From positions 1-22,027 of IMG/VR virus record IMGVR_UViG_3300048536_000208: a stretch of 22,027 bases of DNA. One strand, given 5' to 3'. The notes beneath the pieces were generated by a model, which saw only the letters and a list, made by a program, of their open reading frames with translations, was not told the DNA's origin and made no database searches. The position numbers and the translations under genes were made by a program. Positions 7,306 to 13,990 of the stretch are shown piece by piece. Each line of letters opens with the position of its first letter. Position 1 is the stretch's first letter. The stretch is from a virus.

Positions 7306-8061
7306 ATGGCAATAGGAAGAATAGCATCATTAGCGGCAAAAGCCGCGAAAAAAGCATTACAAACCCGAAGAAAAAGTTTAGGAACAATTCGCAGGAGTCG
7401 TGCTGACCGCAGAGTTGAATCCGCGGGCGTTACTCGCAATTTACCTCGGAGCACCGCGCTTGCAAGAACAGCGGGAACCAAACTTGCAACAACGGGAGGA
7501 ACGCTTGCAAGAACAGCGGGAACCAGAGTTGGAACAGCAAGACCCATGAGGAATGTTACTCCCAGAGCAAATTCAAAGCTCAGGGGTGCTTTGACGGATG
7601 CCGCGGCTGTTGCTGGCGTAGCTGGTATCATTGGGGGTGCTATTTATGGTGGTGGAAATAAACCAAAGAAAACTACTCCAGTTGTTCCATCAGCAAAAAA
7701 GAAACCATCAAAACCATCGACTCCAAGTCGACATACTTCTAAAATTCCTAAACCCCCCGCTGGATTAAAAAAGGCTACTCGCCCCAAAGCTAAAAAAGCA
7801 CCAGTTAAAAAAGCGGCAAAACGCATGACCAGTGTTCCAACTGTAAGAAATCGCAGGGGAATTGACATGGGTTCCAAGACTCAAGTAGAAGTTGGTTCTT
7901 CTATTATTCGCAATCGCGACGGAAGCATCAAGAAGATTAACAAGCCAACTGGTGTTAAGAAGAAGAGCAAGTATGCTAGCATGAGCAAGATGCAAATAGC
8001 AAAACTTGGTGGGATAGAAAAACGTAATTACAAGAAGTGGAAGGCTTCTCAAGGTAAATAA
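7306..8061 (+). CDS. Histone-like basic protein with glycine-zipper segment
   Basis: 251 residues. The N-terminus MAIGRIASLAAKAAKKALQTRRKS matches the neighbours' shared pattern. Residues about 45-76 carry two LARTAGT repeats encoded by a 24-bp direct DNA repeat. Residues about 96-120 (RGALTDAAAVAGVAGIIGGAIYGGG) form a Gly/Ala-rich hydrophobic glycine zipper that could insert in a membrane. After it comes a Lys/Pro-rich tail (KKTTPVVPSAKKKPSKPSTPSRH, later KKATRPKAKKAPVKKAAKR) like histone H1 C-termini, then a more ordered end (YASMSKMQIAKLGGIEKRNYKKWKASQ). There is no Shine-Dalgarno. The long minus-strand ORF over part of it is a mirror of the Ala/Lys codons. Proposed role: DNA condensation or ejection, by inference. 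Confidence 0.7.
   Translation: MAIGRIASLAAKAAKKALQTRRKSLGTIRRSRADRRVESAGVTRNLPRSTALARTAGTKLATTGGTLARTAGTRVGTARPMRNVTPRANSKLRGALTDAAAVAGVAGIIGGAIYGGGNKPKKTTPVVPSAKKKPSKPSTPSRHTSKIPKPPAGLKKATRPKAKKAPVKKAAKRMTSVPTVRNRRGIDMGSKTQVEVGSSIIRNRDGSIKKINKPTGVKKKSKYASMSKMQIAKLGGIEKRNYKKWKASQGK
7457..7525. repeat. 24-bp perfect direct repeat inside the basic-protein gene
   Basis: The word starting cgcttgcaagaacagcggga is identical over 24 bases at 7457-7480 and 7502-7525. The copies start 45 bp (15 codons) apart, so the frame is kept. They encode the two LARTAGT units. Confidence 0.85.
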
Positions 8062-8077
8062 ATAGAAAGAAAATATT

Positions 8078-8926
8078 ATGGCAGGAATAGGAAAATCAAT
8101 TCAGGCGGGAGCCAAGGTATTAAAAAGTATTCGCAAAGCTCGGACTCAAACTCGTAGTCAGGTATCCAAGGAGGGTTTTGATAACTCTAAGGTAGTTACT
8201 GGAAAGGTAAAGGTTACCAAGATCAAAAAGCCAACAACTCCCAAGAAGCCAAAGTCAACTCCCAAGAAGACTGCTGTAAAAAAGACTACTGTAAAAAAGG
8301 CTCCCCTTAAGAAAAGCCCTAAGTCAACACTATCAAGTCCAGTTAAAAAGGTTACTAAAGCTCCAGCTAAGAAAACTGTTAAGAAAACTGCTAAGAAGAC
8401 TGCGACTAAGAAAACTGCTACTAAGAAAACTGCTACTAAGAAAAATGCTCGCAAGACTCCAGCTAAAAAAGTCGCCAAGAAGAAAACAGCAAAGAAGACT
8501 ACTACAAGCACACCAAGAAACGCTGGTGGAACTTCGGAACGCGCTGGAATCGGAGGAGGTCGTTCAACTAAGGATACGCTGAAGGGTTCCTCTGGAAAAC
8601 AAGAAACCCGCTTGGCAATTATTCCCAAAAAGACAAAGCCAAAGACCAAGAAAAAAGGACCCTCTGCTAATGCTAAGAAAAATGCACGCAGAAAGAAACT
8701 TCTAAAGTTTATTAGGAACGAAAGAAGCCTCACAGGTAAAGCCATTCGCGGTGGTAAAGCCGCGGTTAAAAAAGGTGGCATACCAGCTCTTTCGGTAGCT
8801 GGTGGATACATGGGGGGGCGCATGGGTTCCAGTGGGAATGTAGCGGATACCGCTAAACAGAGCACCACGGGTTTTACACAAGCTGAATTAAATGCCGCTA
8901 GAATGCGCTACTACGGAGGACGCTAG
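8078..8926 (+). CDS. Histone H1-like Lys/Ala/Thr-rich protein
   Basis: 282 residues. It opens MAGIGKSIQAGAKVLKSIRKART, the shared N-terminal pattern with one Gly inserted. Residues about 45-145 are a low-complexity KKTA/KKAP tract (VKKTTVKKAPLKKSPKS, TKKTA repeats, KKVAKKKTAKKTTTS) typical of histone H1 tails and bacterial Hc1-type chromatin proteins. A second basic stretch (KKTKPKTKKKGPSANAKKNARRKKL) follows. Near 225-260 is a Gly-rich, weakly hydrophobic segment (GGIPALSVAGGYMGGRMGSSG), then an ordinary C-terminus. The upstream site AGAAAG is weak. Expected to bind DNA; acting in the virion is inferred from its place between portal and scaffold. The 236-codon minus-strand ORF opposite is an artefact of Lys/Ala codons. 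Confidence 0.75.
   Translation: MAGIGKSIQAGAKVLKSIRKARTQTRSQVSKEGFDNSKVVTGKVKVTKIKKPTTPKKPKSTPKKTAVKKTTVKKAPLKKSPKSTLSSPVKKVTKAPAKKTVKKTAKKTATKKTATKKTATKKNARKTPAKKVAKKKTAKKTTTSTPRNAGGTSERAGIGGGRSTKDTLKGSSGKQETRLAIIPKKTKPKTKKKGPSANAKKNARRKKLLKFIRNERSLTGKAIRGGKAAVKKGGIPALSVAGGYMGGRMGSSGNVADTAKQSTTGFTQAELNAARMRYYGGR
8405..8449. repeat. 15-bp tandem repeat in the H1-like gene
   Basis: The unit actaagaaaactgct (Thr-Lys-Lys-Thr-Ala) is present at 8405-8419 and 8420-8434, with a third copy differing by one base at 8435-8449. It is in frame, so slippage would lengthen or shorten the basic tract by five residues at a time. Confidence 0.8.
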
Positions 8927-8943
8927 TCCTCTTAAATTCAGTC

Positions 8944-8952
8944 TGTTATAAT
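8944..8952 (+). promoter_or_regulatory. Extended -10 promoter before the scaffold/capsid genes
   Basis: A perfect TGT-TATAAT in the 70-base gap after the H1-like gene; no -35 is recognisable. Predicted start near 8959, leader of about 38 bases containing a small CGCC...GGCG inverted repeat (about 8960-8976). It would drive scaffold and major capsid protein, which end at the terminator at 11208-11242. Confidence 0.6.
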
Positions 8953-8996
8953 ACTTTATCGCCCTACTGCTTGGCGTAAAATTGCAGAACAGTATT

Positions 8997-10127
8997 ATGA
9001 ATGAAGCAACAATTGAGGGTAACGATACAGCCCTCCAAGAAGAAGTGGTATCGACAGTCGAACAAGCCAAACCATTAACGCTAGAAGATATTCGGAAAGC
9101 GCGAGTGGAAAAGCTATCTCCAACACCGCAAGCGGTAGAGGAACCCACGGAAACCGAAGAGGTCGAAGTTACAGAAGAGGAGTCGGATGCATCTGACGAA
9201 ACAGAAGTAACGGAGGAAACTACTAAGGAAACCGAGGAGGAAACTACAGCGGAAGTAGAGGAGGGCGAAGGCGTTCTTTCACAGATTGATTGGGATGAGT
9301 TGGATGATAACTCTCGTTCTGAAATCGCTATACAAGCCATGGAAGTGCTACCCCCAGAAAAACTGGGTGAGCTGGCAAAGAAAATGGGTAGTGGTAGCGG
9401 TAAACGAATTGGAGAATTAACCTCTCAGATCAAGGAACTAAAAAACGAGCTAGAAAGTAAAGATGCCGCCCTACAGGGCAGTTTAGATAAAGTCATTGCT
9501 CCATCCAATGCATTAGCTGAGGTCACTACAGAAGACCAGCTGGAAACCATTGAGAAGGAAACAAAGGGCAATATCCGTTTTTACCAAAAGTGGCTTGCCT
9601 CGGATGAAGATACATTTGAATACAAGGGCAGTGAATATACTCGCTCGGACATCGTTCAATATATCTCCAGTCTACAAGATAAATATGATGAGTTGCCAAA
9701 GCAACGCAAGTATTTAAAAAGACTAGCATCCGCAGAAAAAGAAGCAGAGGAATTAAATTCCAAAGCTCTTGAAGAGTTCTCTTGGTTGGGGGATGATGCA
9801 TCTGAAACTCATGCAGAATACAAGAAAATGATATCCTCTGAGGACTTGGCTATTATATCCAAGGTTGCTCCAACGGTTTTAGCTAGGTTGAAATATCAAC
9901 TGGCTCATGCCGCGGCAAACATGGTTAAGCCCAAGGTTACTCGAAAAAAGAAGATTATTATACCTCGTAAACTTCCAAAGAATGCAGTAAGCGGTAGCAC
10001 AGCTAGCGGCTCACGGCAAACAACGGAATCCAATCAAGTCAAAAAGTTGAAAGAAGCGGCTAAGAAAGGAAATCTTATTGCGGCTCGTCAATTACGACAA
10101 CTACAAATTAACTCTCGTTACAAATAA
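8997..10127 (+). CDS. Capsid scaffold/assembly protein candidate
   Basis: 376 residues from ATG 8997; an in-frame TTG at 8982 is less likely. It lies immediately before the major capsid protein, the usual place for the scaffold. The first ~100 residues are extremely acidic (EVEVTEEESDASDETEVTEETTKETEEETTAEVEEGEG), the middle has coiled coil (GKRIGELTSQIKELKNELESKDAALQ), and the C-terminus turns strongly basic (KPKVTRKKKIIIPRKLPKN and KKLKEAAKKGNLIAARQLRQLQINSRYK). An acidic body with a basic C-terminal helix that docks on the coat is the known pattern of phage scaffolds. There is no Shine-Dalgarno. It would act inside the procapsid and be removed or cleaved. Sequence families of scaffolds diverge, so the call rests on layout and composition. 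Confidence 0.75.
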   Translation: MNEATIEGNDTALQEEVVSTVEQAKPLTLEDIRKARVEKLSPTPQAVEEPTETEEVEVTEEESDASDETEVTEETTKETEEETTAEVEEGEGVLSQIDWDELDDNSRSEIAIQAMEVLPPEKLGELAKKMGSGSGKRIGELTSQIKELKNELESKDAALQGSLDKVIAPSNALAEVTTEDQLETIEKETKGNIRFYQKWLASDEDTFEYKGSEYTRSDIVQYISSLQDKYDELPKQRKYLKRLASAEKEAEELNSKALEEFSWLGDDASETHAEYKKMISSEDLAIISKVAPTVLARLKYQLAHAAANMVKPKVTRKKKIIIPRKLPKNAVSGSTASGSRQTTESNQVKKLKEAAKKGNLIAARQLRQLQINSRYK

Positions 10128-10161
10128 ATTAACTCAAATTAACTCAAAATAAATTAATATC
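10126..10161 (+). repeat. AT-rich leader with 10-bp tandem repeat before the capsid gene
   Basis: aaattaactc occurs at 10126-10135 and 10136-10145, followed by a decayed copy. This 34-base A/T leader lacks any Shine-Dalgarno although it precedes the gene expected to be most highly expressed. An unstructured A/U leader is a known way to recruit ribosomes through protein S1. Confidence 0.5.
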
Positions 10162-11193
10162 ATGGCATTTGATAATACATACACAGGACCCCCTCAGGGT
10201 TCCGCTTCAGGTAATCGCGAGCAGTTGTTAGACCTAACTACTGTTCTCGCTCCACGTCAAGCTCCCGTTTACGGTATGCTTCCAAAGCAAGGCGCAACTG
10301 CGGACTTGGTTGAATGGACAATCGACGGTCTTCGTGACGCAGTAGCTGATAACGCTGTTGTTGAAGGCAAGGACGTTGGTGAAACTGGTGGCGATTCATT
10401 CGTTGGTCAGTTCGGCAACCTAGCTCGCTTGGGCAATCGTCTCCAGCACTTCCGCGATACATTCAATGTATCCAAGAAGCAGGAGCTAATGGATTCCGTT
10501 ACTCCAGTTCGTCTACAAGAAGCCGAAGAGAAAGCCGCTTCCCAAGTCCTTCGTGACATTGAGAAGTCAATCTGCTCGGACAATCTTGCTGTTACTGGCA
10601 CTAGCTCAGATGGCGGTCAGTTTCGCGGACTCGGCACTTGGATCAACAATAGCCCAACTGCGGATGACGTAGCGGCTGTTCCTGCTCCATTCAAGACTCC
10701 AACAGGAAACGTCCTTAGTGACGGAACTGAGGAGCTTACTGAATCCCGTTTCAACTCAATGCTTACAAGCATCTTTGAAGAAACTGGTGAGCAAGGCGAT
10801 CACGTTCTTGTTGCTGGCACAACTGCACGCAACGAAATCATCGATGGTTTCACTCGTGTTCACCACGCGGCAACTCTTGCTGATGGTTTCAACACTGGCA
10901 ATAGCACTACCTTCAACCAAGGTGATGGCACAGAGGTCAACTACAATGTTGAAATCTTCCAAGGTCCTTATGGCATTGTGAAGATCATCTCTGCTAATCC
11001 AAAGTGCCTTCCTAACCAAAAACGTGCATATCTTCTCGACCCAAGCCTACTTGGATACGCGGAAGCAATGAGCATGGGTTCCACAATGTTGGAAGACCAA
11101 GGTGGCGGTCCTCGTGGTTACATCGACGCAATGGGAACTCTTCTTTGCAAGGGTCCTAATGGTCTCGGTAAGATCACAGACTTCGCTGTCTAA
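10162..11193 (+). CDS. Major capsid protein, SU10/DUF5309 type
   Basis: 343 residues, of normal length for this HK97-fold family. Diagnostic stretches: NREQLLDLTTVLAPRQAPVYGMLPKQG near the N-terminus (the family's 'L-x-P-x-x-(T/A)P' element), VEWTIDGL, SQVLRDIEKSICSDNLAV and the RGLGTWI loop in the middle, FNSMLTSIFEETGEQGDHVLV, and the DPSLLGYAEAMSM / GYIDAMGTLLCKGPNG C-terminus. It builds the icosahedral shell. Codon use differs from its neighbours: arginine is CGT/CGC and Asn, Phe and Ile favour C-ending codons, as expected for a very highly expressed gene. There is no Shine-Dalgarno; the leader is A/T-rich. A strong terminator follows 15 bases after the stop. Confidence 0.9.
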   Translation: MAFDNTYTGPPQGSASGNREQLLDLTTVLAPRQAPVYGMLPKQGATADLVEWTIDGLRDAVADNAVVEGKDVGETGGDSFVGQFGNLARLGNRLQHFRDTFNVSKKQELMDSVTPVRLQEAEEKAASQVLRDIEKSICSDNLAVTGTSSDGGQFRGLGTWINNSPTADDVAAVPAPFKTPTGNVLSDGTEELTESRFNSMLTSIFEETGEQGDHVLVAGTTARNEIIDGFTRVHHAATLADGFNTGNSTTFNQGDGTEVNYNVEIFQGPYGIVKIISANPKCLPNQKRAYLLDPSLLGYAEAMSMGSTMLEDQGGGPRGYIDAMGTLLCKGPNGLGKITDFAV

Positions 11194-11196
11194 TAA

Positions 11197-11225
11197 TTGA
11201 CAATTCTGGGTTTGGGGGGTCTAAT
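11197..11225 (+). promoter_or_regulatory. Sigma70-type promoter overlapping the capsid terminator
   Basis: TTGACA (11197-11202, perfect -35), a 17-bp spacer and TCTAAT (11220-11225, one mismatch from TATAAT). The spacer is made of the 5' arm of the terminator and the -10 lies in its loop. The predicted start near 11232 is about 14 bases before ATG 11246. It is the only site in the window with both boxes at ideal spacing. Confidence 0.55.
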
Positions 11226-11242
11226 TCCCCCCAGCCCTTTTT
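11208..11242 (+). terminator. Intrinsic terminator after the major capsid gene
   Basis: A GGGGGG/CCCCCC stem (11214-11219 with 11227-11232, 7-base loop) is extended outward across two T pairs and a one-base bulge by GGG/CCC (11208-11210 with 11235-11237), then TTTTTGTT. It ends four bases before the next start codon. It should trim the scaffold-capsid transcript and lower read-through to the connector and tail genes. Confidence 0.85.
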
Positions 11243-11245
11243 GTT

Positions 11246-11551
11246 ATGCCAGAACTACCATCAGAAGAAGAACTCATAGAGAATCAATTTAAGATTCTTA
11301 ACAGGAAATCCAAGGAAGTATTCAACCCCAAGGCTCAAGAGCAAAGGGTTCGTTTAGCTAGGAAATCCACACAATTTTATAAGGGGAAGAGTCATCCCAT
11401 CTTTGGTAAACACATCGGTAGCGTGCCGATGAACGAATACTACGCTATGAATCAAAAATACGGAGTGGGCTTTTCTAATGATGATGAGTTCATGAAGTAT
11501 TTAAACAACAAAGTCCTTATGCCCAATGGCATGGCGGCAAATAGACTATAA
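11246..11551 (+). CDS. Small hypothetical structural-region protein
   Basis: 101 residues (MPELPSEEELIENQFKILNRKSKEVFNPKAQEQRVRLARK... KYLNNKVLMPNGMAANRL), with an acidic N-terminal helix followed by basic segments and a GSVPMNEYYAMNQKYGVGF centre. No family recognised. The start codon lies four bases after the U-tract of the capsid terminator with no ribosome-binding site. It shares one base with the next gene (TAATG). Its place after the capsid gene is where head-completion or connector proteins are usually found, so that is the weak guess. Confidence 0.65.
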   Translation: MPELPSEEELIENQFKILNRKSKEVFNPKAQEQRVRLARKSTQFYKGKSHPIFGKHIGSVPMNEYYAMNQKYGVGFSNDDEFMKYLNNKVLMPNGMAANRL

Positions 11552-12252
11552 TGGCATTACAGGACGATACATTTGGGGATTTAAAGAATCTAACATTCGC
11601 ACTCATTGGTCGCGAATATGCATCCACTACTGCGTCATATACTAGACTAAAGTCCCTGTGGAATTATGCCGCAAAGAAAGCGTATCGCGCCAGCAACTAT
11701 TGGGAGCGTTTCCTAGTTATTGGTGATGAGCGAGAAATTTCAAATTCAAACCTAGTTCCCCAAGCGCAAACAAGCAAGGATACGATTGATACATTTTTAA
11801 GAATTTATAAAAATGATCCAAATCTAGTTAGAGGAGGTGAATATAAGTTTGTTACAAACTCAAACGGAGCAACAATAACTGGGAGTGCCAGTAACTCTAG
11901 CACTGATTTGTATGAAAATCCAAGCAGTCCTTCATTTTACGAGCAACCCTCTAGTTCTAGTGATCCAGCAAAAGTATTTGTTACTTACAAAAAAACATTT
12001 GATCCAGATTTTGGAAGCGGGGACGATACAGAAGCCGTTCCAGCTGAATTACTTCCATACATGGCTCACTTGACTGCTTACACTTGGCAACGCAGTGTTG
12101 AGCAAAATGCAAGTGACTCAAACTTCCAACTATCATTGGCTCTTGTTAACTCAGTTCTTGAAGATGAGTTAGCTAAAATTTCCGATCAAAATATCGCGAA
12201 CTCGTATATTGTCAAAAATGTGCGAACTAACTACAACCAACTAACAATATAA
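11551..12252 (+). CDS. Head-tail connector/adaptor candidate
   Basis: 233 residues. The first third is helical with many aromatics (RLKSLWNYAAKKAYRASNYWERFLVIGDERE). The middle is strand-rich, with a Ser/Asn/Pro-rich low-complexity loop (about residues 110-140). The end has AVPAELLPYMAHLTAYTWQRSVEQNASDSNFQLSLALVNSVLEDELAKI, a helix-turn-helix hairpin like the one that lets phage adaptor proteins sit under the portal. This pattern and the position after the capsid gene suggest an adaptor (tail tubular A or gp6-like). No motif is decisive. It is coupled to the upstream gene by TAATG. Confidence 0.6.
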   Translation: MALQDDTFGDLKNLTFALIGREYASTTASYTRLKSLWNYAAKKAYRASNYWERFLVIGDEREISNSNLVPQAQTSKDTIDTFLRIYKNDPNLVRGGEYKFVTNSNGATITGSASNSSTDLYENPSSPSFYEQPSSSSDPAKVFVTYKKTFDPDFGSGDDTEAVPAELLPYMAHLTAYTWQRSVEQNASDSNFQLSLALVNSVLEDELAKISDQNIANSYIVKNVRTNYNQLTI

Positions 12253-12254
12253 TT

Positions 12255-12509
12255 ATGTCAACACCCGCATTTACAGAACAAAGTTTAGGCAAGCGTGGAA
12301 GTGAAATAGTTACTGGCGCAGTTACTGGCAAAAAGTTTGCTATTATTGTAGCTGGTCCCAGAGGAGCAACTCTGGACTCTTTTACTTGCTCAAATAAAAC
12401 TGGCACTGCATCTGGTTTAACTGGAGCTTTACCCGCTGGATACACTAGCTACGGTAACTTTACAGCACTAGATGTAACCGCTGGCTCAGTCGAAGCATAC
12501 AACGCTTAA
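12255..12509 (+). CDS. Small beta-rich hypothetical protein
   Basis: 84 residues, starting two bases after the previous stop. The product (MSTPAFTEQSLGKRGSEIVTGAVTGKKFAIIVAGPRGATLDSFTC... FTALDVTAGSVEAYNA) is Gly/Thr/Ala-rich and strand-like, comparable in size and look to small decoration or fibre-tip proteins of phages. No homology recognised. No Shine-Dalgarno (leader A/T-rich). Confidence 0.65.
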   Translation: MSTPAFTEQSLGKRGSEIVTGAVTGKKFAIIVAGPRGATLDSFTCSNKTGTASGLTGALPAGYTSYGNFTALDVTAGSVEAYNA

Positions 12510-12513
12510 TTCT

Positions 12514-12588
12514 ATGCAAACGTCACTAGCACTTAGTATGTCCGTAAGTGATACTACTGTTGTGGTATCCCAGAACATAACCCCATAA
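12514..12588 (+). CDS. Possible 24-residue micro-ORF
   Basis: ATG 12514 to TAA 12586-12588 encodes MQTSLALSMSVSDTTVVVSQNITP. It fills almost the entire 89-base gap between two genes in an otherwise tightly packed operon, and its composition resembles its neighbours. No ribosome-binding site is visible. It may instead be a remnant of a longer gene. Confidence 0.35.
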   Translation: MQTSLALSMSVSDTTVVVSQNITP

Positions 12589-12598
12589 GTAATTAGCC

Positions 12599-13990
12599 AT
12601 GTCGAACATTAAAGTATCCTCGGACATTGATACATTTCTCCGCAAATCCACCAAGGAAGAGGCGGCTACATTTTTGGGTCTAGAGGACACGAAGGCTCAA
12701 TGGGGTCAAATAACTGGAACCCTAGCTAATCAAACGGATTTAGTCTCCGCATTGGCTCTAAAAGGAAGTGCTATTGATGTGGCTATTAACACGGCAAAAG
12801 TTGGAATTACTACCGCACAAGCAAGTGCTATTATTGCCAATACTAATAAGGTTGGTGTTACAGATAATACTGTAGCTAACACTACTGCTGTTACTGCTAA
12901 TACAGCTAAGGTTGGGATTACGACCGCACAAGCGAGTGCTATTACAGACAACACGGCTAAGGTAGGAATTACTGCCGCACAGGCACAAGCCATTACAGAC
13001 AACACTGCCAAAACTGGAATTACTGATGCGCAGGCGAATGCTATTACAGCCAATACTGCCAACATTTTATTAAAAGCTAACATAGCGTCTCCTACATTTA
13101 CTGGAAACGTAACAGTTCCTCGACTAATCACAAATGAGATACAGTCCGTGGGAACTACGAGCGGAACCGCTCAACCAATAACATACGATTCTAAAGAGCA
13201 TCGCTTTAGGGATTACGACGAGACTCCTAGCAACTTAATGGTTATTAAAAAAGCTGATGGAGTTCCCATTGGTAAAGTCGGAATCAATCATAATAATCCA
13301 GTCTCCGCTTTGCACGTAGTCGGAGGACATACGAGCGGAGGCGGTATTTCTAATGAAACTTTAAGAGTCGTCGGATCTGGATTATTTACATCGACAGATC
13401 AGACCGCTCTCGTCGTTGCAGGAGATACTGATGATGATACAGCTTTCTCAGGGACTCTCTTAAAACTAAAAAGAGATGCAGGAACAGGCGAAATTGAAGA
13501 TGAAATCAATACAGGATACGTCGGTAGCAATGGAGGAGGCATCTATAGCAACTCATCTGCGAACGCGGCGTTCATCCAAGTTATTAACGGGCGGAAATTT
13601 GAAATAGCAACAGGAGCAACTTCCGCTAGACGACTACAGGTCAACGATACGGGTATAGATGTCACGGGTAACATCGTAGCGTTTGGGACGTTAAGCGCGT
13701 CTGGGGGCAACTTTCAAACGGATGCATTCGGTAATTTATATAACGTAACGAACATTACATCTGACGGAATTATAGTTACTTCTGGGTCTATAGGAATAGG
13801 GACAGGAGCGACACCATCCGAGGCTCTAGAAGTTAATGGAAACATTAAATCAAGCGGCTTTGTTCAATTTGGATCGCTAACAACTACAGAGAGAAACGCT
13901 TTAACAGCCGCCAACGGCATGGTTATTTACAACACAACAGACAACAAGTTTCAAGGGCGCGAAAACGGAGCTTGGGTCAATTTAGTATAA
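12599..13990 (+). CDS. Tail fibre/receptor-binding protein with 17-residue repeats
   Basis: 463 residues. The N-terminus (SSDIDTFLRKSTKEEAATFLGLEDTKAQW, about 7-35) looks like the virion-attachment part of phage fibres. Residues 64-151 are five tandem units of about 17 residues beginning NTAKVGIT (one unit is 20), a repeat type that forms a trimeric shaft. SPTFTGNVTV (164-173) and GIGTGATPSEALEVNGNI are standard shaft phrases. The C-terminus LTTTERNALTAANGMVIYN...KFQGRENGAW is a phrase I know from many fibre ends. Codon use changes after about 13133 (more TCG, GTC, ACG and CG-rich words), suggesting the distal part was acquired separately. The stop overlaps the next ATG. Expected to bind the host surface. 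Confidence 0.85.
   Translation: MSNIKVSSDIDTFLRKSTKEEAATFLGLEDTKAQWGQITGTLANQTDLVSALALKGSAIDVAINTAKVGITTAQASAIIANTNKVGVTDNTVANTTAVTANTAKVGITTAQASAITDNTAKVGITAAQAQAITDNTAKTGITDAQANAITANTANILLKANIASPTFTGNVTVPRLITNEIQSVGTTSGTAQPITYDSKEHRFRDYDETPSNLMVIKKADGVPIGKVGINHNNPVSALHVVGGHTSGGGISNETLRVVGSGLFTSTDQTALVVAGDTDDDTAFSGTLLKLKRDAGTGEIEDEINTGYVGSNGGGIYSNSSANAAFIQVINGRKFEIATGATSARRLQVNDTGIDVTGNIVAFGTLSASGGNFQTDAFGNLYNVTNITSDGIIVTSGSIGIGTGATPSEALEVNGNIKSSGFVQFGSLTTTERNALTAANGMVIYNTTDNKFQGRENGAWVNLV
12788..13051. repeat. In-frame ~51-bp repeats of the fibre shaft
   Basis: Five imperfect DNA units encode the NTAKVGIT-type shaft repeats (protein residues 64-151). The bases have diverged but the protein pattern is kept, so the repeat is old and selected. 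Confidence 0.8.

Noticed and set aside
7290-7631. Minus-strand ORF with LVPAVLAS repeats
   Set aside because: Mirror of the LARTAGT repeat and Ala-rich codons of the 7306 gene; no start signal.
8158-8868. 236-codon minus-strand ORF opposite the H1-like gene
   Set aside because: It is rich in Phe/Leu/Val/Ala only because it mirrors Lys, Ala and Thr codons; the plus-strand gene has the operon context and shared N-terminus.
12788-13051. CRISPR-like or non-coding tandem repeat array
   Set aside because: Units are about 51 bp, imperfect, adjacent without spacers and keep the protein frame, so they are coding shaft repeats.
12730-13131. 133-codon minus-strand ORF resembling a membrane protein
   Set aside because: Mirror of the fibre shaft repeats; its repetition follows exactly the plus-strand NTAKVGIT units.
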